From contig NZ_KI440839.1 of assembly GCF_000474945.1 (NCBI RefSeq), positions 79,470 to 121,846 of the forward strand: a DNA stretch of 42,377 nucleotides, written 5' to 3'. The notes under the pieces are model-generated. The model ran no database searches. It was not told the DNA's origin and was given only the letters and a program-made list of their open reading frames with translations. The stretch comes from Solimonas soli DSM 21787. GTDB taxonomy: Bacteria > Pseudomonadota > Gammaproteobacteria > Nevskiales > Nevskiaceae. Each line of letters opens with the position of its first letter. Positions within the stretch are counted from its first letter, which is position 1. Shown in pieces: positions 8,462 to 19,426 of the stretch. Position numbers and translations under genes: made by a program.

Positions 8462-9093
8462 GCGACGAGCCCGGCCGCGGCGCCGTCGGCGGCGACACGC
8501 TCGTGCGCGTCCCACAGCAGGCGCAGGTCGAACGAGTTGATCGTGGTCAGCAGGATCGTCAGCACGCCGAAGGCGAAGATGCCGATCTCCGGCGTCACCT
8601 GCGCGAGGCCGGCGATCTTCACCACCGACACCAGGGTGCCGAGCATGAAGACCTCGACCATGCTCCACGGCCGCATCAGGCGCAGGGCGTGCATGATGTC
8701 GACGAAGCCGCGCGGCGCGCGCCCGCGCAGGAGCTCGAACAGCACGTAGCCGAACATGAGGATCTGCGCGAGCGGAAAGAAGAACACGGTCAGCGCGGCG
8801 AGCACGGCGACCGGCCCGACGCCGGTTTCCCAGGTGGCGTGGATCGCGCCCCACAGCGTGCTGCGGTTGGCGACGCCCTGCAGCTCCAGCGTGATGATCG
8901 GATAGACGTTGGCGATGACGAAGACGATCAGGCTGGCCAGCGTCAGTGCCAGCATCGTGTAGAGATCGACGCCGCCGGCGCGGTACAGCTCGGCGCCGCA
9001 GCGCACGCACAGCGCCCGCTCGCGCGGCGCCAGCCGGCGCCGTTCGTGAACGGCATCGCAGTGTTCGCAGACGACGAGTGAGCTCGCGCGCAT
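8458..9093 (-). CDS. pqiA: PqiA-family membrane protein, first half
   Basis: A 211-aa inner-membrane protein with a CxxC pair (C9, C12) and a second CxxC pair (C29, C32), then four hydrophobic helices, the standard PqiA domain. It is the first gene of pqiA-pqiA-pqiB-pqiC on this strand. I chose ATG 9093 because the Cys motif follows immediately and the upstream open frame has no coding character. The upstream gap to the truncated haemoglobin gene is only 98 nt, so a promoter would lie there, but no convincing -35/-10 is seen. Confidence 0.88.
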   Translation of the reverse strand: MRASSLVVCEHCDAVHERRRLAPRERALCVRCGAELYRAGGVDLYTMLALTLASLIVFVIANVYPIITLELQGVANRSTLWGAIHATWETGVGPVAVLAALTVFFFPLAQILMFGYVLFELLRGRAPRGFVDIMHALRLMRPWSMVEVFMLGTLVSVVKIAGLAQVTPEIGIFAFGVLTILLTTINSFDLRLLWDAHERVAADGAAAGLVA

Positions 9094-9191
9094 CGGGTGT
9101 TCCGCCGGATTCCGGTTCCGCCTCCCTGCTGTCCCGGTAGCGCAGTCTAGAGCGTGGCGACGGCTTTTGGCATCGGCCGCCGGCAGGCGCG

Positions 9192-9578
9192 TCACTCGGC
9201 GCGGTTGCGCATCCAGTCGGCGAGCGGCGCCAGCGCCCGCATGAGCTCCTCGCCCAGGGCCGGCGCGATGCCGGCTTCGAGCAGCGCGGCGGCCATGCAG
9301 TCGAGCCACTGGTCGCGCTCGCGCGTGGCGATCGCGAACGGCAGATGCCGCGCGCGCAGGCGCGGATGGCCGAAGCGCGAGACGTAATGCGGTTCGCCGC
9401 CGGTCCAGCCGCAGAGGTACCAGAACAGCTTGTCGCGCGAACCGTCGAGCGACGGTGGATGCAGGGCGCGGATGCCGGCGTAGACGGCGTCGCGGTCCAT
9501 GCGGTCGTAGAAGGCATCGACCAGGCGGCGCAGCACCGCCTCGTCGCCGCCGAGGCGTTCGTAGAGGCTCGTCGTCAT
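9192..9578 (-). CDS. Group II truncated haemoglobin (TrHb2/HbO-like)
   Basis: A 128-aa globin of the 2-on-2 truncated class. Visible group II features are YERLGG at the N-terminus, FYDRM with Tyr24 at the B10 position, RARHLPF with the proximal His78 (F8), and DQWLDCM with Trp91 at the G8 position that is characteristic of group II. Such proteins bind O2 or NO, or handle peroxide or other redox ligands. It is on the same strand as and upstream of pqiABC, 98 nt away, but nothing shows a functional link. The start ATG 9578 fits the family's usual length. Confidence 0.88.
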   Translation of the reverse strand: MTTSLYERLGGDEAVLRRLVDAFYDRMDRDAVYAGIRALHPPSLDGSRDKLFWYLCGWTGGEPHYVSRFGHPRLRARHLPFAIATRERDQWLDCMAAALLEAGIAPALGEELMRALAPLADWMRNRAE

Positions 9579-9603
9579 CCGCCTATGATCGCACGCCGCC
9601 TCG

Positions 9604-9714
9604 TCACGGCGCGGCGTCCGCCGGCGCCGGACGCTGCAGCAGCGTGTTGATCTCCTCGACGATGCCCGGCAGCGAGGCCTGCGGGGCGTAGCCATGGACA
9701 TCGCCGTAGTCTGC
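9604..9714 (-). pseudogene. Possible 3' remnant of a lost gene
   Basis: On the minus strand, 36 sense codons between a TAG at 9717-9715 and a TGA at 9606-9604 read ADYGDVHGYAPQASLPGIVE and onward. From about the middle of this stretch almost every codon ends in G or C, as in the surrounding true genes, and it stops 25 nt before the globin start. There is no suitable start codon or 5' portion. I infer the C-terminal end of a truncated gene; the family is not recognised. Confidence 0.3.
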
Positions 9715-9823
9715 CTAGTGCTGGCAGTCATGAGCTGAGACGCTTTTGCCCGGTCATGCGCACATCCGCGGGTAATCCCTTAAAATCGCGCCCCGCGCCA
9801 TCGGGCGCACCGCAGGACGTGCC

Positions 9824-10540
9824 GTGTCGATTGCCGAAGCCATAGCCCCCGCCGCCCCGAGCGCGAACAGCGCCGGCCTGAGCGCGGACGCGATTGCCGA
9901 GCTCAATGCGCGCTATGCGCCGCTCGACTTCGAACGGCGCATCCGCCAGCTGTATCGCGAGTTCGACGTCGACAAGGTGCTCGTCACCTCCTCGTTCGCG
10001 GCGACCTCGGCCTACTTCCTGCACCTGATCTCCAGCATCGAGCCGCGCCAGAAATTCGCGTTCATCGACACCGGCTATCACTTTCCGGAAACGCTGAGCT
10101 ATCGCGACTACCTCGTCGGACTGTTCAAGCTCGACGTGTTCAGCGTGCGCGCCGAGGACTGGAAGCACCAGTTCACGATCGACGACAAGACCTACGAGCG
10201 CGATCCGGATTTCTGCTGCGCGATCAACAAGGTCGAGCCGCTCGACGCAATCAAGCCGAACTACCAGATCTGGGTCTCGAGCCTGATGCGCAGCGACACC
10301 GAGCACCGCGCGCAGCTCGACATCTTCGAGGTCCGCAACGGCATCGTGAAGTTCAATCCGATGATCGACGTCACGCACGAGGCGCGCGACGCCTACATCC
10401 GCGAGCACGATCTGCCGTTCCACCCGCTGGTCGCCAAGGGTTACCAGTCGATCGGCTGCGTGCACTGCACGGTGCCGGGCCAGGGCCGCAGCGGCCGCTG
10501 GGTCGGCAAGCCGAAGACCGAGTGCGGCCTGCACCGCTGA
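9824..10540 (+). CDS. cysH: Phosphoadenylyl/adenylyl-sulfate reductase, iron-sulfur type
   Basis: A 238-aa PAPS/APS reductase that reduces activated sulfate to sulfite in assimilation. The PP-loop region TSSFAATSA (55-63) and DTGYHFPET (82-90) bind the nucleotide. The four-Cys set CC (131-132) and CVHC (212-215) is the [4Fe-4S] ligand pattern of APS-type reductases, absent in E. coli PAPS reductase. The catalytic Cys234 is in the C-terminal ECGLHR. The usual GLRRDQS block is replaced by SSLMRSDTEHR and the usual RKVEPL by NKVEPL, so it is a divergent subtype. The start is GTG at 9824 with AGGA 7 nt upstream; TAAAAT at 9781-9786 could be a -10. No cysI, cysD or cysN neighbours are present. APS versus PAPS use is inferred. 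Confidence 0.87.
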   Translation: MSIAEAIAPAAPSANSAGLSADAIAELNARYAPLDFERRIRQLYREFDVDKVLVTSSFAATSAYFLHLISSIEPRQKFAFIDTGYHFPETLSYRDYLVGLFKLDVFSVRAEDWKHQFTIDDKTYERDPDFCCAINKVEPLDAIKPNYQIWVSSLMRSDTEHRAQLDIFEVRNGIVKFNPMIDVTHEARDAYIREHDLPFHPLVAKGYQSIGCVHCTVPGQGRSGRWVGKPKTECGLHR

Positions 10541-10571
10541 ACGGTCCGCCGGGCGCGTTTTCCACGGCACG

Positions 10572-10958
10572 ATGAGCGACGCGGTACGTCTCGACCAATG
10601 GCTGTGGGCCGCGCGTTTCTTCCGCACGCGCAGCCTGGCCAAGCAGGCGATCGAGGCCGGTCACGTGCGCCACGAAGGCGAACGCTGCAAGGTCGCCAGG
10701 GACGTGCGTGTCGGCATGCAGCTGACGGTGCGACGCGGCGGCGAGGAGCACGAGATCGTCGTCGACGCGCTGTCGACCGTGCGCGGCGGCGCGCCGGAAG
10801 CGCAGAAGCTCTATCACGAGTTGCCGCAGAGCATCGCCCGCCGCGAGGCCGGGCGCCTCGCGCGCCAGGCGGCCGCGCCCGTGATCGACGGCGGACGGCC
10901 GAGCAAGAAGGGCCGGCGCATGCTGGAACGCTTCAAGCGCAGCCTCGGCCAGGAGTAA
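10572..10958 (+). CDS. hslR: Hsp15, S4-domain ribosome-associated heat-shock protein
   Basis: A 128-aa basic RNA-binding protein. The S4 domain occupies about residues 6-65 (VRLDQWLWAARFFRTRSLA at its start), followed by a strongly basic tail ending in GRPSKKGRRMLERFKR. This matches Hsp15, which binds free 50S subunits carrying a nascent chain and helps recycle blocked ribosomes. The length agrees with E. coli Hsp15 (133 aa). It starts 31 nt after cysH on the same strand and may be co-transcribed. A strong hairpin terminator follows 12 nt after the stop. Confidence 0.9.
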   Translation: MSDAVRLDQWLWAARFFRTRSLAKQAIEAGHVRHEGERCKVARDVRVGMQLTVRRGGEEHEIVVDALSTVRGGAPEAQKLYHELPQSIARREAGRLARQAAAPVIDGGRPSKKGRRMLERFKRSLGQE

Positions 10959-10970
10959 TGGCGCACCATG

Positions 10971-11004
10971 AACAAGCCCCGCCGCGGACGCGGCGGGGCT
11001 TGTT
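10971..11004. terminator. Bidirectional terminator between hslR and the BON gene
   Basis: A perfect 15-bp stem pairs 10971-10985 with 10990-11004 around a GGAC loop, and begins with AACAAGCCCC on both strands. Short T-rich ends follow on each side. It sits between two convergent genes and can serve both. Confidence 0.88.
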
Positions 11005-11023
11005 TCGTTGCGAGGCGACCGCC

Positions 11024-11350
11024 TTATTCGGTCGCGCTCTTCAGGCGCAGATCGTTCTTGACGTCCTTGACGCCCTTGACGTGCTTGGCGACGTCGACGG
11101 CCTGATCGATCTGGGCCGACGAAACCACGAAGCCGGACAGCTGCACGACGCCGTTCTGCGTCTCGACGCTGATGTCGGTCGACTTCAGGCCTTTTTCGGC
11201 GAGCAGCGCCGACTTCACCTTGGCGGTGATCGCCGAATCCGACACGTACTGGCTCGCCTCGCTCTTCGTCGTCTGCGCGTCGGCGTGGCTCAACAGCGGC
11301 GCGGCGCCGAGGCCGACGGCGGCGGCTACGAGGATGGCTTTCATCTTCAT
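11024..11350 (-). CDS. Periplasmic BON-domain protein (OsmY-like)
   Basis: A 108-aa exported protein. A signal peptide (MKMKAILVAAAVGLG onward, likely cut after ADA near residue 25) is followed by one BON domain (about 38-105) with the typical SDSAITAKVKSALL start and NGVVQLSGFV core. BON domains bind phospholipids or other envelope components, and OsmY-like proteins are linked to envelope or osmotic stress. ATG 11350 is preceded by AAGGAG with good spacing. E. coli OsmY has two BON domains; this one has one. The gene is monocistronic between two terminators. Confidence 0.88.
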   Translation of the reverse strand: MKMKAILVAAAVGLGAAPLLSHADAQTTKSEASQYVSDSAITAKVKSALLAEKGLKSTDISVETQNGVVQLSGFVVSSAQIDQAVDVAKHVKGVKDVKNDLRLKSATE

Positions 11351-11501
11351 GGACTTCTCCTTGTCTGCGACGCGCCGTGCGGGGCGTCGTCTCCATACCG
11401 GGACGTTCCGGACGCCGACCATCTTGCGGCGCCGCTCTGAATTTCGACTGAACTTTCGCGGCCGGCGCGCGTTCACGCCGCGCTCAGCTGCGGACATGAA
11501 A

Positions 11502-11525
11502 AAGCCCCGTGTGCGGGCGGGGCTT
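11502..11525 (-). terminator. Rho-independent terminator of tal
   Basis: On the minus strand AAGCCCCG and CGGGGCTT form an 8-bp stem with an 8-nt loop, followed directly by a T-run, 19 nt after the transaldolase stop. This is the standard intrinsic-terminator form. Confidence 0.85.
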
Positions 11526-11544
11526 GGCGGCGAGGCGGTCCGCC

Positions 11545-12669
<1,125 letters not shown>

Positions 12670-12710
12670 GTTTCCCGAGGAGTGAGCGTGGCTGAGAAAG
12701 TCATTACAGC

Positions 12711-12794
12711 AACCACAGATTACACAGATTTCACAAATGAACAGCAAAGCAACGTTCAGATTTTCAAGCTGTGCAATCTGTGAAATCTGCGGTT
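12711..12794. repeat. AT-richer palindromic repeat with 25-bp arms
   Basis: The left arm 12711-12735 (begins AACCACAGATTACACAG) and the right arm 12770-12794 (ends GAAATCTGCGGTT) are inverted copies matching at 22 of 25 positions, around a 34-nt spacer. Each arm contains two or three copies of a CACAGATT-type unit. It lies between the ABC exporter gene and tal, is clearly poorer in GC than its surroundings, and looks like an inserted palindromic intergenic element. No ORF is supported in it. Confidence 0.8.
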
Positions 12795-12808
12795 AACCGC
12801 CGGTGCTT

Positions 12809-14613
<1,805 letters not shown>

Positions 14614-14617
<4 letters not shown>

Positions 14618-15354
14618 GGCGCGCTCCGCGCAAAGACTTCACCGGCCGCGGCGCTCCACACCGTCCACTTGTGGCCGCCGTCGCGTTCGAGATAGTGCCC
14701 CGCCGGCAGGAGCGGCGCGATCATGCGTGCCGCCTCGACGAAGCCGTCGTCGTCGCCGCAGACCAGCCAGACGCGCCGCGTGTCCTGCGGGCGCTGCGCC
14801 CAGTCGCGCACCACGCGCCACTCCTCGCGCATCGGATTGCCGTCGGCGAGCGTCGCCGGGCGCGGACCCGGCTCCCACTGCGCCGGGCCGCCGGCCGCGC
14901 GCACTTCCTGGATCAGCTTGCCGCCGCCCATGTACGGCGCGAACAGCACGAGGCCGTCGAGTTCGCGCGGATGGTCATGCTCGTAGAGCAGCACGCCCAT
15001 GCCGCCCATTGACGCGCCGATCAGCCAGATCTCGCGGTAGCGCTCGCGGGCCGGCGCGATGATCGCGTGCAGGCGCTCGATGAGCCGGCCCTCGAGGTAG
15101 TACGGCAGCGTCGCGCCGGCGAGCAGCACGTCGGCGTCCGGCCGCGCGCCCTGCAGCGCCTCGACGATGCCGGAGGCGCGCAGGCCGGCGAGATCGTCGG
15201 CGCGGCCCGGCAGCACCACGACCAGCGCGCGCGCCGGCCGCGGCGCGGCGACCGTCGCCGTCGGCATCACCGCCTCGGTGCGGCCCGGCGAGAAGCAGGA
15301 GCCGAGCCCGAGCGTGGCCAGCAGCGCCATCCAGTTCCGCCAGCGTCCCGCCAT
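14614..15354 (-). CDS. Lipoprotein alpha/beta-hydrolase
   Basis: A 246-aa predicted exported alpha/beta-hydrolase. The signal peptide ends LGLGSC, with Cys20 as a lipidation site. The nucleophile elbow is GASMGG with Ser115; the acid is in GDDDGF (201-205, probably Asp201 or Asp203) and the base is His228 in DGGHKW. The Gly-rich VLPGRADDL segment (about 47-55) would form the oxyanion side. It is probably an esterase; the substrate is not readable. It heads a two-gene unit with the ABC exporter and is divergent from the Nudix-MBL gene. Confidence 0.78.
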
Positions 15355-15398
15355 GGTTGCCGCTCCTCGTCGTTGCCGAAACCGTCCGCGCGGCGATT

Positions 15399-15426
15399 TT
15401 GCCGTACCCCTGGCTGCGGCGATAAT
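15399..15426 (+). promoter_or_regulatory. Sigma70-type promoter for the Nudix-MBL gene
   Basis: TTGCCG at 15399-15404 and GATAAT at 15421-15426 are separated by 16 nt, a good match to a housekeeping promoter in a 98-nt divergent gap. The predicted start would lie near 15433, 20 nt before the ATG. Confidence 0.6.
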
Positions 15427-15452
15427 GCCAGTCCATTGTCGCCTGGACCGTC

Positions 15453-16805
15453 ATGAGCAAGATCGTCGACGCCGTCACCATCGCCCTCGTCTGCGGCGAC
15501 GAGTTACTGATGGTGTACCGCCAGCCGTTTCTAAAGGCCTTTCCCGGCTACCACGCCTTTCCCGGCGGCAAGGTCGACGCCGCCGACAGCGAAGGTGCCG
15601 CCCTGCCCGCCTTCTGCGCCGATTTCGAGCCGCGCCTGCTGCGCGCCCTGATGCGCGAGCTGCAGGAAGAACTCGGCGTCGATCTCGCGCGGTACGAGGC
15701 GATCGCCCTGCGCCCTCTCGGCATTGCCCTGACGCCGCCGAACATGGCGGTGCGCTTCAACACGCATTTCTTCCTCGTCGCCCTGCCGTACAAGCCGCGG
15801 ATCGCGGTGGATCTCAACGAGATCGGGCATGCCGGCTGGGCGAAGCCGGCCGAATGGCTGGCGCGCTACCAGGCGGGCGAGGTGCTGATGGCGCCGCCGA
15901 CGCGCGCCGTGGTCGAGGCGCTGGCCGCCGACATCGGCGTCACCGAGATTCCCGGCCTCGACTTTCGCACGCGCGTCGATTTCGATCTGCCGCTGATCGA
16001 GCAGATCCACGGCGTGCGCAACATCCTGGTGCGCTCGCACACGCTGCCGCCGGCCGAGCACACCAACTGCTTCCTGCTCGGCGATTCGCAGTCGCACCGC
16101 GTGCTCGTCGATCCCTCGCCGGCCAGCGACGAGGAGAGTGAGAAACTGTGCCGCCTCGTCGAGCGCTTCGGCATCCACGAAGTGTTCCTCACCCACCATC
16201 ACCCGGATCACCACGAGCGCGCGCCGGACATCGCGCGGCGCTTCGGCGTGCCGATCGGCATGTCGGCGGACACGCAGCAGCGCCTGCACGAGAAGAAGGG
16301 CCGCGACTATTTCCACGATCTCGCCGTGCATCACTATCGCGAGGGCGACGTGCTGTGCCGCTGGCAGAACCACCCGGTGCGGGTGCTCGAGGTGCCGGGG
16401 CACGACGAGGGCCAGCTCGCGCTGATGCCGGACAACCGCGCCTGGTGCATCGTCGGTGATCTGATCCAGGGCATCGGCACCGTGGTCATCGCCAAGCCCG
16501 AGGGCGACATGCGCAAGTACTTCGCGACGCTCGAGCGCCTGATCGCGCTCGCGCCGCGCGCGATCGTGCCCTCGCACGGCACCGCGCTCGGCACCGTCTA
16601 CCGCCTCGAGGAGACGCTCAAGCACCGCCGCCTGCGCGAACAGCAGGTGCTGAGCCTGTGGCGCGAAGGCCGCGACCTCGACGCGATGCTCAGGCTGATC
16701 TACGCCGACGTCGATCCGCGCCTGCTGGGTCTGGCGCGCATGAACATCGAAAGCCATCTCGACAAGCTGCGCGCCGAAGGCGTGCTCGACGGCGCGGCGG
16801 CCTGA
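15453..16805 (+). CDS. Nudix hydrolase fused to a metallo-beta-lactamase-fold hydrolase
   Basis: A 450-aa two-domain enzyme. Residues about 5-160 are a Nudix domain: FPGGKVDAAD (36-45), then after an insert of about 22 residues the catalytic helix RELQEELGV (68-76). The insert between the Gly pair and the REXXEE helix resembles the NUDT19 type of CoA diphosphatases. Residues about 185-380 are an MBL fold with HxHxDH (H248, H250, D252, H253), H317 in VPGHDEG, D336 in VGDLIQG and H375 in SHGT. The remainder (about 385-445) resembles the winged-helix tail of LACTB2. Both active sites look intact. Substrates are unknown; LACTB2-like MBLs are nucleases, so a nucleotide or RNA role is possible but unproved. 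Confidence 0.88.
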   Translation: MSKIVDAVTIALVCGDELLMVYRQPFLKAFPGYHAFPGGKVDAADSEGAALPAFCADFEPRLLRALMRELQEELGVDLARYEAIALRPLGIALTPPNMAVRFNTHFFLVALPYKPRIAVDLNEIGHAGWAKPAEWLARYQAGEVLMAPPTRAVVEALAADIGVTEIPGLDFRTRVDFDLPLIEQIHGVRNILVRSHTLPPAEHTNCFLLGDSQSHRVLVDPSPASDEESEKLCRLVERFGIHEVFLTHHHPDHHERAPDIARRFGVPIGMSADTQQRLHEKKGRDYFHDLAVHHYREGDVLCRWQNHPVRVLEVPGHDEGQLALMPDNRAWCIVGDLIQGIGTVVIAKPEGDMRKYFATLERLIALAPRAIVPSHGTALGTVYRLEETLKHRRLREQQVLSLWREGRDLDAMLRLIYADVDPRLLGLARMNIESHLDKLRAEGVLDGAAA

Positions 16806-16842
16806 GGCGTGCCAGGCAGGGCTGAAGCGGGCAAAGCGGCGC

Positions 16843-17643
16843 TCAGCCGGCGCCGAGCAGTTCCATGCTCAGCTCGGTCTTGCCCTTGTTGATGTGCTGG
16901 ATCTTCACCGGCACGTAGTCGCGCGACGGCGCCAGCCAGTAGCGGTAGGACTTCTTCGGATGGTCGATGCGCGCGACGCGCAGCGTCTCGAACTTGCCGG
17001 CCGGCACCTGCACGGTTTCGCGCGCCTCGATGCGGAAGCGGTAGGTGCGCACGTCCTTGTCGTCGATGAAGGCGAAATCCTGCTCGGCGCCGATGCGGTC
17101 GGCGTTCTCGGCGGCCCACAGGCGCACCGCTTCGCGGATCGAGAAACGGTCGTAGCTCGGATCGGGCGCGTTGATCTCGGTGACGACGCCGCCCTTGATC
17201 TTCTTCACGCGCTGCGTGCCGGCGTCGAAGTCGAGCGAGAAGTTGTCGTCGCTGCGCCTGTCGTTGCTGTACTGGAAGCGCTGCGGGTGCACGAGGCCGC
17301 CGCTCACGCAGAAGCGGCTGGCTTCGCTCGGCGAGCCGTAGGTCCAGCGCACGAGCGCGATCGGGTCGGTCGTCGACCGGTAGTCGTAGCAGCCGCTGCC
17401 GGTCGGCTTCAGGCTGATGGTGCCTTCGCCGAGCGACACGCTGCCCCAGGCCACGCTGTAGCGGTCGGAGCGCGCCGCCCAGAAGCCCTCGGGCAGGGCG
17501 AGCGTCGCGGCGGGCGGGTTAGAGGCGACGCTCGCCGATGCCGGCGGATCGCCGGCGAAAGCCAAGCCGCTCAGCATCTGCATCGCCAGAAGCACCGCGA
17601 ACGGGCCGCCTGCGCGCAGGCGCGACGGCATCGGCATCTTCAT
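16843..17643 (-). CDS. DUF3108 exported protein
   Basis: A 266-aa secreted protein of the DUF3108 family. The signal peptide (residues 1 to about 30, ending AFA) precedes a beta-rich domain that opens with RYSVAWGSVSLGEGTISL and later has KFETLRVARIDHPKKSYRYWLAP, typical of the family. The function is unknown; it is periplasmic or envelope-associated. ATG 17643 is preceded by GAGGAGGG and overlaps the purN stop by 4 nt. The purM-purN-DUF3108 order is shared by many gammaproteobacteria, which supports both identity and strand. Confidence 0.85.
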   Translation of the reverse strand: MKMPMPSRLRAGGPFAVLLAMQMLSGLAFAGDPPASASVASNPPAATLALPEGFWAARSDRYSVAWGSVSLGEGTISLKPTGSGCYDYRSTTDPIALVRWTYGSPSEASRFCVSGGLVHPQRFQYSNDRRSDDNFSLDFDAGTQRVKKIKGGVVTEINAPDPSYDRFSIREAVRLWAAENADRIGAEQDFAFIDDKDVRTYRFRIEARETVQVPAGKFETLRVARIDHPKKSYRYWLAPSRDYVPVKIQHINKGKTELSMELLGAG

Positions 17644-18311
17644 CGAAAACCCTCCTCGAGCGCTTCCAGGCCGACGGGTCCGGCCAGTCTCCGCCCCCGC
17701 AGGATGACGCCATCGCCGTTCAATGCAAGCTCGCCGCGCGCCATCCATGCCACCGCCTGCGGGTAGATCTTCAGCTCGATCTCGGACATCACGCGGGCGG
17801 CCAGCATCTGCGCGGTATCGTGCGGCCGCACCATGAATTGCCCCTGAATGATGGCGGCGCCGCCGTCGAGCTGTTCGGTGACGAAGTGCACGGTCGCGCC
17901 GTGCGCGGCGTCGCCGTGCGCGAGCACCGCCTCGTGCGTGCGCAGGCCCGGATGGCGCGGCAGCAGCGAAGGATGGATGTTGAGCACGCGGCCGGCGAAG
18001 GCGGCGATGAACAGCGGCGTGAGGATGCGCATGAAGCCGGCGAGCACGACGATGTCCGGCCGCCGCGCGGCGAGCCGCGCGACCATCGCCGCATCGAAGT
18101 CCTCGCGGCTGGCGTAGTCGCGGTGCGACAGCACTTCGACGGCGATGCCGGCGCGCTGCGCGCGCGCGATGCCACCGGCCTCGGCGCGGTTGCTGAGCAC
18201 GACGACGATCTCGCCTTTGATGCGGCCGTCGGCGCAGGCGTCGATGAGCGCCTGCAGGTTGCGGCCTTCGCCGGAGATCAGGACGGCGATGCGCGCCTTC
18301 GCTTCAGGCAA
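17640..18311 (-). CDS. purN: Phosphoribosylglycinamide formyltransferase
   Basis: A 223-aa GAR transformylase that uses 10-formyl-THF in the third step of purine synthesis. The catalytic triad is in place: N111 and H113 in [10 protein letters not shown], and D149 in EQLDGG, at the same spacing as E. coli N106, H108 and D144. SGEGRNLQ near the N-terminus is the phosphate loop. The only start that keeps the N-terminus is a TTG at 18311-18309, overlapping the purM stop by 8 nt, with AGGAC upstream. Translation is probably coupled to purM. Confidence 0.92.
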   Translation of the reverse strand: MPEAKARIAVLISGEGRNLQALIDACADGRIKGEIVVVLSNRAEAGGIARAQRAGIAVEVLSHRDYASREDFDAAMVARLAARRPDIVVLAGFMRILTPLFIAAFAGRVLNIHPSLLPRHPGLRTHEAVLAHGDAAHGATVHFVTEQLDGGAAIIQGQFMVRPHDTAQMLAARVMSEIELKIYPQAVAWMARGELALNGDGVILRGRRLAGPVGLEALEEGFR

Positions 18312-19335
18312 AGCGCACGTCCTGCTTGCCCTTGACGATCTCGCCCATGAGGAACGGCCTGGCGCCCGACTTCTTGAGGCTGGCGAGCGCCCGGTCGGCC
18401 TGCAGGCGCGGCACGACGAGGATGAAGCCGACACCGCAGTTGAAGACGCGCCACATCTCGTCCTGCTCGACGCCGCCCTTGTCCTGCAGCCAGTCGAAGA
18501 TCGCCGGCCGCTTCCAGCTCGCGGTGTCGACCACCGCGGCAATGCCCTTGGCGAAGCAGCGCGGCAGGTTGCCGACGATGCCGCCGCCGGTGATGTGCGA
18601 CATGCCGCGCACGGCGACGCCCTGCTCGAGCAGCTTGAGCACCGGCTTGACGTAGATCGTGGTCGGCTCGAGCAGCGCATCGGCCAGCGAGCCCTTGCCG
18701 AACGGCGCGCCGATGTCGGTCTTGCTGACTTCGAGGATCTTGCGGATCAGCGAGTAGCCGTTCGAGTGCGGGCCCGACGACGGCAGGCCGATCAGCACGT
18801 CGCCGGGCTTGATCTTGCTGCCGTCGATGATCTTGCTCTGCTCGGCGACGGCGACGCAGAAGCCGGCCAGGTCGAAATCGCCGCCGTGGTACATGCCCGG
18901 CATCTCGGCGGTCTCGCCGCCGACCAGCGCGCAGCCGGCCAGCTTGCAGCCCTGGGCGATGCCCTTGATGACCTGCGCCGCGATTTTCTGGTCGAGCTTG
19001 CCGGTCGCGTAGTAGTCAAGGAAGAACAGCGGCTCGGCGCCGGACACCAGCACGTCGTTGACGCACATGCCGACCAGATCCTGGCCGAGGCCCTGCACAC
19101 GGCCGCTGTCGATGCCGAGGCGCAGCTTGGTGCCGACGCCGTCGGTGCCGGACACCAGCACCGGCTTTTTGTACTTCTTCGGCAGGCCGACCAGCGCGCC
19201 GAAGCCGCCGACGCCGGCCAGCACCTCGGGCCGCCGCGTCGACTTGACGATCTTCTTGATGTCGTCGACGAGGGCGTCACCGGCGTCGATGTCGACGCCG
19301 GCGTCGCGGTAACTGAGCCCGCTGTTCTTCTTCAT
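18304..19335 (-). CDS. purM: Phosphoribosylformylglycinamidine cyclo-ligase (AIR synthetase)
   Basis: A 343-aa enzyme that closes the imidazole ring of AIR with ATP in purine synthesis. Typical blocks are [16 protein letters not shown] (8-23), [23 protein letters not shown] and [11 protein letters not shown], and the length equals the usual 340-350 aa. It starts the purM-purN-DUF3108 unit and is divergent from the DUF2066 gene, the common gammaproteobacterial arrangement. A short palindrome, GCCGGCG with CGCCGGC, lies at 19369-19385 upstream. I see no PurR-like operator. Confidence 0.96.
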   Translation of the reverse strand: MKKNSGLSYRDAGVDIDAGDALVDDIKKIVKSTRRPEVLAGVGGFGALVGLPKKYKKPVLVSGTDGVGTKLRLGIDSGRVQGLGQDLVGMCVNDVLVSGAEPLFFLDYYATGKLDQKIAAQVIKGIAQGCKLAGCALVGGETAEMPGMYHGGDFDLAGFCVAVAEQSKIIDGSKIKPGDVLIGLPSSGPHSNGYSLIRKILEVSKTDIGAPFGKGSLADALLEPTTIYVKPVLKLLEQGVAVRGMSHITGGGIVGNLPRCFAKGIAAVVDTASWKRPAIFDWLQDKGGVEQDEMWRVFNCGVGFILVVPRLQADRALASLKKSGARPFLMGEIVKGKQDVRFA

Positions 19336-19426
19336 TTGCTTGTGCCTGGACCACCGGAAAGGAAGACGCCGGCGGAACGCCGGCGCGATGCTGTTATTTT
19401 AGCGGTACGGCCCCGATAATTTGTCC

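Noticed and set aside
12670-12747. N-terminal extension of transaldolase
   Set aside because: The frame stays open to an upstream ATG but would translate the palindromic repeat; the conserved N-terminus and normal length fit ATG 12669.
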